DNA of 15,444 bases from Phycisphaerae bacterium. GTDB taxonomy: Bacteria > Planctomycetota > Phycisphaerae > Phycisphaerales > SM1A02. The first letter of the stretch is position 1; each line of letters opens with the position of its first letter. The notes beneath the pieces were generated by a model, which was not told the origin of the DNA, searched no databases, and saw only the letters and a list, made by a program, of their open reading frames with translations. This document shows positions 7,075-14,671 of the stretch, piece after piece. The stretch is from NCBI GenBank assembly GCA_018665385.1, contig JABJDN010000185.1, forward strand, positions 1 to 15,444, in the 5' to 3' direction. Both the position numbers and the translations under genes were made by a program.

Positions 7075-7875
7075 TCACTTTGCAGCGTCTAATAATGCAT
7101 GGCATCTACTAGAATCAATCATTTGACTCCAATTTCCATCCTTTTTGATGGATGAGCCAACAATTGCTGCGTCAGCGTATTCAAACACTTGATTTACATT
7201 TTCCGGTGTAACGCCAGAGCCAACAAGAAGAGGTAATTCTGTTGCGCCTCGAACTTCTTGTAAATGAGTTATGTCAACAGCATGCCCAGTATGATTTCCT
7301 GTAACAATGACGCCGTCTGCTCCCATGAAATCAGCACCGCGAGCATGGTCGCCTATTGATAAATCGGAAGTTATTGCATGCGATGAATGCTTCTTTTGGA
7401 TGTCTGCAAGTATCGCTATTTCGTCAGCATCAATTCGTCTTCTTTCGCGTAGAAGCGGCCCAGCATCTGCGACATCCATTAAGCCCTCGTCTGCAATTGA
7501 AGCAAATGCGAATCCTTCAGCACGTATAAAATGTGCACCAGTTGCATGCGCAACTGCAAGTGCTGCTTTATTCGCGCCGGCGAGAATTTGAATGCCCACT
7601 GGAACATCAACGGAATCTACAACCGCTTGCATCGCAACAGCCATTGTTGCAACAATTTCAGGTCCTACTTCGCGAAGCATGTACGGAGTGTCGTGCATAT
7701 TCTCTAGAAGCACAGCGTCGAAACCGTATTCAACGAGTGTATTTGCTTCGCTAATGGCAGTGTCTATGATTTCTTGTGGTGTTTTCTTACTTTTGGGCGT
7801 CCCTGGGAGAGCATGCAAATGCACCATCCCGATAAGCGCTTTTTCTTTATTGATGATTTTTCGAAAATCAGCCAT
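7075..7875 (-). CDS. BtpA/SgcQ-family TIM-barrel protein
   Basis: The family is named after cyanobacterial BtpA, which affects photosystem I stability, and SgcQ of an enterobacterial sugar gene cluster. In non-photosynthetic bacteria the reaction is unknown, and the fold is a (beta/alpha)8 barrel. Family marks in the 266 residues are GMVHLHALPG at 16-25, LLENMHDTPY at 56-65, the RAEGFAF segment near 118-124, and phosphate-site-like glycines at GSG 219-221 and VGSSIKKDG 239-247. These suggest a sugar-phosphate or nucleotide-like ligand, which is an inference. I chose ATG at 7875, which overlaps the folE 3' end by eight bases; a TTG at 7893 would add six residues. The tight overlap makes it the last gene of a peptidase-folE-btpA unit. 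A photosynthesis role is unlikely, as nothing photosynthetic is present. Confidence 0.85.
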   Translation of the reverse strand: MADFRKIINKEKALIGMVHLHALPGTPKSKKTPQEIIDTAISEANTLVEYGFDAVLLENMHDTPYMLREVGPEIVATMAVAMQAVVDSVDVPVGIQILAGANKAALAVAHATGAHFIRAEGFAFASIADEGLMDVADAGPLLRERRRIDADEIAILADIQKKHSSHAITSDLSIGDHARGADFMGADGVIVTGNHTGHAVDITHLQEVRGATELPLLVGSGVTPENVNQVFEYADAAIVGSSIKKDGNWSQMIDSSRCHALLDAAK

Positions 7876-8482
7876 TATTCGCGCCCATGCCAAGCAAGGT
7901 AAATAGTTCCATGCGAGTTGAAGGATTATTCATAAAGAGTCCGTGAAGTTTACTGGTCGTTGTCCAGCTTTCAGGTTTCTTTACGCCGCGGTAGCACATG
8001 CAGAAGTGGCGGCATTTTAAAATGACAGCAACGCCTTGTGGTTGTAATTCGTCTTGGATTGCGTCTGCTATTTGTGCAGTTAGTTTTTCTTGGACTTGCA
8101 GGCGTTTTGCGTATGCATCAACAACCCTTGCTATTTTAGAAAGTCCTAAAACTCTGCCATCTGGAATGTAGGCAACATGTGCTTTGCCAACAAACGGCAC
8201 CATGTGATGTTCGCAGTGTGAGTGCAGTTCGATATCTGAAACGACAACAAGCTCGTTGTACCCTTCGACTTCACTGAATGTTCTTTTAAGATACTCTTTT
8301 GGATTTTGATTATAGCCAGAGAAGTGGTCCCGCATCGCATTGATGACACGATGAGGCGTTTTGATAAGCCCTTCGCGATCGACATCTTCGCCAATAAACT
8401 CTAAGAGTCCTTTGACATGCGCCATCGCTTGTTCTTCAGTTACTTTTGTTTCTGTATTCTTCATTTCAGTTGTTGTATCCAT
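7868..8482 (-). CDS. folE: GTP cyclohydrolase I
   Basis: FolE converts GTP to 7,8-dihydroneopterin triphosphate, the first step towards tetrahydrofolate and other pterins, as a cytoplasmic homodecamer with zinc. From the ATG at 8482 the protein has 204 residues, within the family range. Zinc ligands are C90 and H93 in SHCEHHMVPF and C161 in RHFCMCYRG. The conserved block from PDGRVLGLSKIARVVDAYAK through RLQVQEKLT is intact, so this is a type IA enzyme and not the zinc-independent FolE2. A TTG at 8533, directly after the stop of the peptidase gene, would add 17 poorly conserved residues; the ATG is preferred. It lies 51 bases after the S9 peptidase stop and overlaps the BtpA-like gene, so co-transcription is likely. 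No pterin- or folate-sensing riboswitch is evident upstream. Confidence 0.95.
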   Translation of the reverse strand: MDTTTEMKNTETKVTEEQAMAHVKGLLEFIGEDVDREGLIKTPHRVINAMRDHFSGYNQNPKEYLKRTFSEVEGYNELVVVSDIELHSHCEHHMVPFVGKAHVAYIPDGRVLGLSKIARVVDAYAKRLQVQEKLTAQIADAIQDELQPQGVAVILKCRHFCMCYRGVKKPESWTTTSKLHGLFMNNPSTRMELFTLLGMGANNG

Positions 8483-8533
8483 AGCATTGTCATTATCGCA
8501 GAATTTAACGTGCACGCCAATAGAATAATGCAA

Positions 8534-10546
8534 TCACTTGAGTTGCCGTTTCCACCATGAAAGAATCTCGTTTAAACGGTGTTTTCTAAGGTCAGGAGCG
8601 CCGCCACGACTAAAACCATGACTTGTAGATCGTGGATAACGAACAAAACGAGCTTCGATGTCTCGCAATTTAAGGGCTGCAAATACTTGTTCGCTTTGTT
8701 CAATGTTACATCGCAAGTCACCTTCGCTATGAATTATAAGCATCGGTGTTTCGACATTACCAAAGTGGGCTATTGGAGACTGGCGCCATCGATCTTCAGG
8801 TCTGCTCCAGAAGTTGCCGCCAAAATATCCATCTTCTTTATCAGCGAAGTCGCTGTTGCCACCCATAGAGACTAAGTTGGAGACACAGCGGTCTGTAATG
8901 GCTCCTCGGAATTCATTCGTATGACCAACAATCCAGTTGGTCATATAGCCACCGTAACTGCCGCCCATTACGCCCATGTTTTTAGCATTGATGCTTTTGT
9001 CTTTTTGCATCATCAAAGTGACTGCTTGCATGTCTATCCAGTCGGCTCCGCCCCAGTCATTTCTAATGGCATCGCAGTGTTCTCGACCGTATCCCTTTGA
9101 ACCACGAGGGTTACAATAAATGACGGTATAGCCTGCAGATGCAAGGCATTGGAATTCATGAAAGAACATCCAGCCGTACTGGCAGTGCGGTCCACCATGG
9201 ATTTGAAGTACAGCAGGTTTTGATGCCCGATTTTTTGCTTCAGTTGGTGGGCGCATAATCCAACAATGGATCTTAGTGTTATCTTTACTCGTAATCCATT
9301 TTTCTTTTGGAGTTGCGAGTGCATGCTGCTTGCACCAATCTGTATTTTCGAATGAAACTTGTTGTGTGGTGATTTTGTTTGTGCCAACTTTTCCAATATA
9401 AATCTCAGGCGGTGCAGTTGAAGAGCCAATCATCATTGCAAGGGTCTTGCCATCGTTTGATGAATTCCCCATGGAATGAATAGCGTTTCCAGAAGTAAGC
9501 AGTTTGAGTTTACCTCCTGTTCTTTGGATGCAACAAATTTGCTCTTCACCGTGCCAGCCAATTTTGACGAGTAAGTTTTTCGAATCACCACTCCATCTAA
9601 TCTGAGAACCAAATGCGACTTCGCCAGTATCTGACAAAGTGACCGCCATGAGGCATCGATCGATTGTATGCGTGATGCTTTTTGCATTGCCTTCTGTTGC
9701 ACTTGCGACGTAGAGTTCTAAATTCTCTGTCGAATAAGTTGATTCATCACCTTCGCGTCCAGCCCATGCTAAATATTTCCCGTTGGGCGACCATGCGATT
9801 GCGTCTTTGGGACCTTTGGTGCAATTCGGGAGTACTTTATTTTTGCCTGAAGTAACTTCATGGATTACAACCTTTGTAGGTTTTGAATCTGTGAGTGCAT
9901 TCTTACTAGTATTCGTTGCAATGGCAATTTTGTGTCCTGTTGGTGACCAGCAATAGCTAAAGAAACCCATTGTGTCTTTTGACCAAATGTTATTGTGTTT
10001 GCCTGTTGTTGAATCTACGAGGAAGAGTTGAAAGCGAGCGTGTCCAAAATAACCATCGCCATCAAGTCGATACCAAGCAGACTCAGTGATAACTGGAGGG
10101 TCGCTTTCTTTGGTGTCTTTTCTTTTTTCAGCAGCAGCATTCGTGTAGGGCTCTTCTGTTTGCCTGTATGAAACAGCAAGGCAGCCTCCAGTGGGCGACC
10201 ATGTAAATTCGTTAATTGTTCCCTCAGGAAAGTTCGTGAGTTGCTGCGCTTCTCCACCTTCCATGTCGATTGTGTATATTTGACTTCCCGACTCACTACT
10301 GCGCAGAAAAGCAACTTGAGAATTATCCGGTGACCAGCGGGGCATGCCGTCTTTCCCGCTTGTTGTAAGTTTTCTTGGTTTCTTTGGGCCTTTTGTAGGG
10401 GCAACCCAAATAGTAGTGTTGTTCACACCATCTTTGACACATTTGCGTGTGTATAAGATTTGTGCACCGTCTGGGGAAATCTGAGGGTTTCCTACAGAGA
10501 TGAGATTGTCGAGTTCTTCTGGAGTAATTAATTTCTTTGTTGCCAT
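8534..10546 (-). CDS. S9 prolyl-oligopeptidase-family serine peptidase (acylaminoacyl-peptidase-like)
   Basis: This 670-residue cytoplasmic peptidase probably cleaves short peptides or N-acylated peptides. Residues 1-410 form a beta-propeller of TolB/WD40-like blades with repeated WSPxG/D motifs (for example near 71, 117, 200 and 252) that gates access to the active site. The alpha/beta-hydrolase domain runs from about 415 to 670. HGGP is at 450-453, the nucleophile S530 sits in GGSYGGY, D610 in HSEGDLRC and H643 in STSHGFSRGG, so the triad is complete. The arrangement and the GGSYGG motif fit subfamily S9C. There is no signal peptide. It heads a minus-strand run with folE and the btpA-like gene, and starts 31 bases from the divergent M20 gene. 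Exact peptide preference cannot be read. Confidence 0.92.
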   Translation of the reverse strand: MATKKLITPEELDNLISVGNPQISPDGAQILYTRKCVKDGVNNTTIWVAPTKGPKKPRKLTTSGKDGMPRWSPDNSQVAFLRSSESGSQIYTIDMEGGEAQQLTNFPEGTINEFTWSPTGGCLAVSYRQTEEPYTNAAAEKRKDTKESDPPVITESAWYRLDGDGYFGHARFQLFLVDSTTGKHNNIWSKDTMGFFSYCWSPTGHKIAIATNTSKNALTDSKPTKVVIHEVTSGKNKVLPNCTKGPKDAIAWSPNGKYLAWAGREGDESTYSTENLELYVASATEGNAKSITHTIDRCLMAVTLSDTGEVAFGSQIRWSGDSKNLLVKIGWHGEEQICCIQRTGGKLKLLTSGNAIHSMGNSSNDGKTLAMMIGSSTAPPEIYIGKVGTNKITTQQVSFENTDWCKQHALATPKEKWITSKDNTKIHCWIMRPPTEAKNRASKPAVLQIHGGPHCQYGWMFFHEFQCLASAGYTVIYCNPRGSKGYGREHCDAIRNDWGGADWIDMQAVTLMMQKDKSINAKNMGVMGGSYGGYMTNWIVGHTNEFRGAITDRCVSNLVSMGGNSDFADKEDGYFGGNFWSRPEDRWRQSPIAHFGNVETPMLIIHSEGDLRCNIEQSEQVFAALKLRDIEARFVRYPRSTSHGFSRGGAPDLRKHRLNEILSWWKRQLK

Positions 10547-10577
10547 AAACGTATCGTATCGTCTACTCTATAGATAC
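10547..10577. promoter_or_regulatory. 31-base divergent start region between S9 peptidase and M20 genes
   Basis: The two start codons face away from each other with 31 bases between them, so at least one promoter must lie within the opposing coding sequence, or both messages are nearly leaderless. The gap holds a short direct repeat, CGTATCGTATCG (10550-10561). It also holds TATAGAT (10570-10576), which could serve as a plus-strand -10 for an almost leaderless M20 message only if transcription began at the start codon. No Shine-Dalgarno site is present on either side. Confidence 0.35.
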
Positions 10578-11708
10578 ATGAAACTTCAAGAGCTTCTTAC
10601 AGATTTAATTGCAATTGACTCAACGAGCGTTTTGAGCAACGAACCAGTTGTTGCATATATTGAAGAGTATTTTGAAGGTAGTGCTGTGAAATGCCATCGA
10701 TTGCCTTCTCACGAAGTTGGAAAATTCAATCTATTACTTGTGAAGGGCGAACCATCAGAAGATGGCATAACCCTTTGTGGACACATGGATACAGTTCCAG
10801 CTACAGCAGGAAGGTGGAAAAGCGACCCTTGGACCCTAACTGAGCGTGATGGTAGTTGGCACGGTCGTGGTTCTTGCGATATGAAGGGGTTTGTAGCAAT
10901 TGCCATTCAAGCAATTGAACGAGCAGAAATTAATCTTGGATGCGTAGCAGTGTTACTTGTTTGCGACGAAGAACTTGGTTCGTTTGGCGCAAAATATGTT
11001 CTAGAAAATGGCCTTCCAGTTTCAATTCCTAAGCAAGTTATTATTGGCGAACCAACCTCGTTGCAAGTTGTTCGTTTGCACAAGGGGCATCTAAGTATGC
11101 GTGTTTCTATTAAAGGTGTTTCTGCGCACACAGGTTCGCCACACCTTGGGAAAAATGCACTAGCCGAAGGTGGCAAAGTCATTTGTGCGCTTTCGGCATT
11201 ATCTTTACAATACGAAGCGTTACGAACAGATTCTAGCGAGCATTTTCCTGATGTTGCCAAGTTTCCAGTATTGACAGTTTCAACAGTAAAAAGTGGATCG
11301 GCCATTAATGTAGTGCCAGATTCATTTGAACTTGGTATAGGTATGCGTTTACTGCCCGATCAAAATAAAGATGAAGTAGTTGCAGAAATTAAGAAATCGA
11401 TTACAGACGTTTGCGAATTGCCTTGGAATCTAGAAGAACTTGGCGATAACCCAACAATGTTAACGTCAGAAAATTCAGCAATAAACAAATGGCTTTGCGA
11501 GTATATAGAACAAAAAGGAAGCGTCGGCGTTTCCTATGGAACAGACGGCGGGTACTTGTCACACAGTGGGTATGAATGTGTGCTGTATGGCGCAGGTGAT
11601 ATTGCCGTTGCTCACAAACCAGACGAATATGTACCTGTTCACGAGATGGAAACATGCGTGCACACAATTGATACTGCAGTGCAGCATTTTTGCGGTACAG
11701 GCAAATGA
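10578..11708 (+). CDS. M20 metallohydrolase, ArgE/DapE type N-acyl-amino-acid amidohydrolase
   Basis: This 376-residue dizinc hydrolase removes an acyl group from an N-acyl amino acid. By overall similarity it looks like acetylornithine deacetylase (ArgE). Metal and catalytic residues are all visible: H69 and D71 in GHMDTVP, bridging D101 in GRGSCDMKG, general base E131 and ligand E132 in CDEELGS, E158 in GEPTSL, and H346 in VAHKPDE. The dimerisation-domain His is H184 in SAHTGSP. I chose ATG at 10578; the frame is open upstream to 10500, but that part overlaps the divergent peptidase gene and does not resemble the family. The stop overlaps hutF by ATGA (11705-11708). That coupling raises the possibility that the substrate is N-formylglutamate, the HutF product, rather than acetylornithine. 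ArgE remains the default name; no other arginine gene is nearby. Confidence 0.88.
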   Translation: MKLQELLTDLIAIDSTSVLSNEPVVAYIEEYFEGSAVKCHRLPSHEVGKFNLLLVKGEPSEDGITLCGHMDTVPATAGRWKSDPWTLTERDGSWHGRGSCDMKGFVAIAIQAIERAEINLGCVAVLLVCDEELGSFGAKYVLENGLPVSIPKQVIIGEPTSLQVVRLHKGHLSMRVSIKGVSAHTGSPHLGKNALAEGGKVICALSALSLQYEALRTDSSEHFPDVAKFPVLTVSTVKSGSAINVVPDSFELGIGMRLLPDQNKDEVVAEIKKSITDVCELPWNLEELGDNPTMLTSENSAINKWLCEYIEQKGSVGVSYGTDGGYLSHSGYECVLYGAGDIAVAHKPDEYVPVHEMETCVHTIDTAVQHFCGTGK

Positions 11709-12952
11709 CCGTTTTCAACCCTGAACTTGTTTGGATTGATGGCGAATTTCATTCAAAAAAATCAGTCACCGTTGAGAATGGGATAATCACAATAATTGGC
11801 GAGGGCGACAGTTCTGATAAAGGCGCGTTCTTGCCAGGTTTTGTAAATGCACACAGCCACGCTTTTCAGCGGGGGCTTCGTGGAAGAGGTGAGCTTTTTT
11901 CCTCTGGCGGTGACTCATTCTGGGGCTGGCGCGAAGAAATGTATTCGCTTGTAAACGAATTGAGCATTGATCAATTCAGGATATTGTGCGTGCAATGTTT
12001 TACAGAAATGCGCCAAGCGGGAATTACAACAGTGGGCGAATTTCATTACTTTCACCACGATACAAAGAACGATTTTGCAATGGACATGGCAGTTCTTGAA
12101 GCTGCAGGTGAAGTTGGCATTCGTATAGTTCTCTTGCATGCGAATTATTCTCACGGAGGTTTCGGTAAAAAACTGTCAGGTGGCCAAAAGCGATTTGATA
12201 CGAAGTGTTTGCAATCATGGTGGAAGCAAGTCGACTTTTTAGCGGAGCAAGTTCATGGAGAAATGCAACGAGTTGGCACAGTGGCTCATTCAGTTCGCGC
12301 AGTTGATATAAAAACAATTAAAGAAATTGCAGTCGGTTCCATGCACCGTGGTATGCCTATGCATATCCACTTGGAAGAGCAGCGCCAAGAAATCGAATCT
12401 TGCATAGAAACGCATGGTGTTACACCAATGGCACTCTTGAATGATTCGATGGAAGTTTCACCAATGGTGACGGCTGTCCATTGCACGCATACAGCCGCTG
12501 CAGATATGGAGCAGTGGTTAAGTTCTGGTGGCAATGTTTGCATATGCCCACTTACAGAGGCAAATCTAGCAGATGGCATTTGCGATATGCATCGCATCGT
12601 AAAACAGGGGGGGTGTGTCTCGCTTGGCAGTGATTCGAATGCTAGGATTTCAATGCTTGAAGAGTTGCGGTGGATGGAATACGCGCAACGACTTCATAGG
12701 GAAGAGCGTGGTGTTTGTGTTGATAGTACTGGATCAATGGCTCGGTATCTAATCGATGCAGCAACAAAAAATGGTGCAAGATGTTTAGGCATTCCCGCAG
12801 GCGATATAGCCGTGGGGAAATTAGCTGACTTTACAATTATTGATTTGGAACACCCTCAACTTTCAGGAGCGACTCCTGGAACACTTGGCGCTGCTTTATG
12901 TTGCGGTGCAGATAACTCAGTGATACAGCAAACGATTATTGAAGGTCTATAA
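11705..12952 (+). CDS. hutF: Formimidoylglutamate deiminase
   Basis: HutF hydrolyses N-formimidoyl-L-glutamate, made from histidine by HutH, HutU and HutI, to N-formyl-L-glutamate and ammonia. It is an amidohydrolase-superfamily enzyme related to guanine and chlorohydrolase-type deaminases. From the ATG at 11705 the protein has 415 residues. The zinc ligands are H50 and H52 in NAHSHAFQRG, H222 in MHIHLEE and D310 in GSDSN. E225 and a His in the HCTHT segment (259-263) are catalytic candidates. The NAHSHAFQRGLRG block and EFHYFHH (about 112-118) fit HutF better than generic deaminases. It starts inside the stop of the M20 gene (ATGA), and a TTG at 11690 is a less likely start. hutH, hutU, hutI and hutG are not in the window. 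The last 17 bases overlap the convergent TPR-sulfotransferase gene. Confidence 0.88.
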   Translation: MTVFNPELVWIDGEFHSKKSVTVENGIITIIGEGDSSDKGAFLPGFVNAHSHAFQRGLRGRGELFSSGGDSFWGWREEMYSLVNELSIDQFRILCVQCFTEMRQAGITTVGEFHYFHHDTKNDFAMDMAVLEAAGEVGIRIVLLHANYSHGGFGKKLSGGQKRFDTKCLQSWWKQVDFLAEQVHGEMQRVGTVAHSVRAVDIKTIKEIAVGSMHRGMPMHIHLEEQRQEIESCIETHGVTPMALLNDSMEVSPMVTAVHCTHTAAADMEQWLSSGGNVCICPLTEANLADGICDMHRIVKQGGCVSLGSDSNARISMLEELRWMEYAQRLHREERGVCVDSTGSMARYLIDAATKNGARCLGIPAGDIAVGKLADFTIIDLEHPQLSGATPGTLGAALCCGADNSVIQQTIIEGL

Positions 12953-14630
12953 GTTCGTTAAGATGTTTTGCGAAATGATTATGCCGACCAATGGATGAAG
13001 AGTAAATTGGTTTTCTGACTTGGTCAGCGCTAGGTGTAACAGCAATGCGCCGGACGTTATAAAACTCAAGGCAGGCTGGTTCAAAGTCTACGCCAATATG
13101 CTCAAGGGTCCCCTTTATTGTTGGTTCCAAATCATTCACAATCGATTCATAGGGGACTTCGTGTATTTGTCCCGGATATTGTTCTTCCCAATGCTTCATG
13201 ATTCGTTGGTATTGTTTGTACACCCCAGTAAGTTCTTTAAGGTTGCTCGTGTACGCGTGCGATGTGGAGAACGAATTTGCAAAGCATGAGACACAAGTAT
13301 CTAACGGATTTCGTGTTGTGTGAATAATTTTCGCGTCAGGGAATAAAGATTTAATTAAACCAATGTGTAAATAGTTCATTGGCATTTTGTCAGTGCAATA
13401 CGAATTATTGCTCCCCAGCCGTTCTATGTAAATTTCACGCCATTTTGGATTTAAATTCACAATGCACTCGGGGTACGGTTTCTCGCTAACAAACCGAAGC
13501 ATTTGATCAACTTCACCTGCAGCGTCAATTTTTTGATGCGCGCATAAAATTTGTTCAAGAAGAGTAGTTCCGCTTCGAAACATTCCTACGATAAAGATGG
13601 GCGCAGGGTCTTGTTGCGTGTACTGTTGGGGGAGTTGTTCGTTACATGCGTCTATGATGGTGTCAACGAGCTTTATGTGCTCAGTGAGCGGGAAGGTACC
13701 GCCATGTAATTTGTTGCCATCTTCCCAGCATTTCCAGGCTTCATCGTACTTCTTCAATTCTTCAAGAACTCTACCTTTGTGCATCAATAGATTAGATTGA
13801 TGGTAGGGGGATAGTTGTTGATTCATGACTGAATCAATGGCTTGTATTGCTCGGTCTTGTTTGCCTAGCTTTCGAGCAATTCGGACTTTAGCGAGAGCTA
13901 CCAACACAGAATTATTTTCGGGTGCGTTTATTAGAATTTTTTCAGCTTCTTCGGTTCTGCCAAGTGATTCAAGAACTTCAGCTTTGCCCGCAATTGCTTC
14001 TGGGAATGAGCGGTCTCTTTCAAGTGAGCGGTCATACGAAGTGAGGGCTTCATCTAGGTTGCCGTTGAGTCGGTGTGCAGTTGCAAGGGTAGCGTACGGT
14101 TGTGCATCTTGTTGCTGAAGTTGGATAAGTTTTTTTGCATAGTGAAGAGGAACAGGGAGTGTTCCTGTGCTGTTGGCAGCCATCGAAAGAAGGTGCCATG
14201 CTTCAGGATTGTTTGGGTCGGAATCTAATGCGCCTTCGATTGCTTTGGCCGCGCGAGTGGCATGTCCTCTAGCAAGACACATTTTTGCAAAGAAGATTGC
14301 AATGGAAATGTCTGTTGGCTTGCGGTTTATCGCTTCAGTCGCAATCGTCATTGCTTTATCTGGATTGCCGCCTTGCTCTAAAGTTAATGCAAGTTCTGCC
14401 AGAATAATCGGATCATCTGCAGAAACTTGCTTAGCAAGGACGAACCAATCTACAGCGGCCTTAAGGTTCTTTCTATCTCTTTCAAGCATCCCTAAAATGC
14501 GTAATAACGTTAAATCGTTTGGATTTGCATTGAGAAGTTGTCGGTATATCTTCTCAGCCTGAGAAAATTTGCCAGCTTGGTGGTACTTGCCAGCTTTTGC
14601 TATGAGTTGTTGACCTGTGAGATTTGCCAT
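12936..14630 (-). CDS. TPR-repeat sulfotransferase
   Basis: The 564-residue protein joins a tetratricopeptide array (about residues 1-310) to a PAPS-dependent sulfotransferase domain (about 340-564). TPR signs include the regular LGxxxxA and AxxxxPxxxxA spacing, with clear repeats near 14-45, 75-105, 140-170 and 175-208. In the catalytic part, FIVGMFRSGTTLLEQ (346-360) is the 5'-phosphosulfate loop, with R352, S353, G354 and T355. HTTRNPLDTCVSC (437-449) is the 3'-phosphate site, with R440 and S448. There is no signal peptide, so it probably acts in the cytoplasm; TPRs may bind a protein or peptide acceptor. The family includes distant relatives of tyrosylprotein sulfotransferase, but protein, glycan or small-molecule acceptors are all possible. 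It lies alone on the minus strand, head-to-head with the ABC-F gene (32 bases apart) and tail-to-tail with hutF. Confidence 0.88.
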   Translation of the reverse strand: MANLTGQQLIAKAGKYHQAGKFSQAEKIYRQLLNANPNDLTLLRILGMLERDRKNLKAAVDWFVLAKQVSADDPIILAELALTLEQGGNPDKAMTIATEAINRKPTDISIAIFFAKMCLARGHATRAAKAIEGALDSDPNNPEAWHLLSMAANSTGTLPVPLHYAKKLIQLQQQDAQPYATLATAHRLNGNLDEALTSYDRSLERDRSFPEAIAGKAEVLESLGRTEEAEKILINAPENNSVLVALAKVRIARKLGKQDRAIQAIDSVMNQQLSPYHQSNLLMHKGRVLEELKKYDEAWKCWEDGNKLHGGTFPLTEHIKLVDTIIDACNEQLPQQYTQQDPAPIFIVGMFRSGTTLLEQILCAHQKIDAAGEVDQMLRFVSEKPYPECIVNLNPKWREIYIERLGSNNSYCTDKMPMNYLHIGLIKSLFPDAKIIHTTRNPLDTCVSCFANSFSTSHAYTSNLKELTGVYKQYQRIMKHWEEQYPGQIHEVPYESIVNDLEPTIKGTLEHIGVDFEPACLEFYNVRRIAVTPSADQVRKPIYSSSIGRHNHFAKHLNELIDLQ

Positions 14631-14671
14631 AAGTATGCAGGATACAAGTAGAATGTACTTCTATGGCAAAT
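14622..14671. promoter_or_regulatory. Divergent start region with mirrored ATGGCAAAT codons
   Basis: ATTTGCCAT (14622-14630) and ATGGCAAAT (14663-14671) form a perfect 9-bp inverted repeat made of the first three codons (Met-Ala-Asn) of the two divergent genes. Only 32 bases separate the start codons. That gap also holds AAGTA and TACTT facing each other (about 14646-14650 and 14656-14660). A shared promoter or operator zone is likely. The start-codon symmetry may be chance, reflecting a common N-terminal Met-Ala-Asn preference. Confidence 0.35.

Noticed and set aside
10550..10561. CGTATCGTATCG short tandem repeat
   Set aside because: Only two copies of a five-base unit plus a partial third; too short to call a repeat array or iteron.
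14167..14562. Plus-strand open frame of 131 codons
   Set aside because: It lies antisense within the TPR array; its alanine- and serine-rich hydrophobic look comes from complementing TPR codons.
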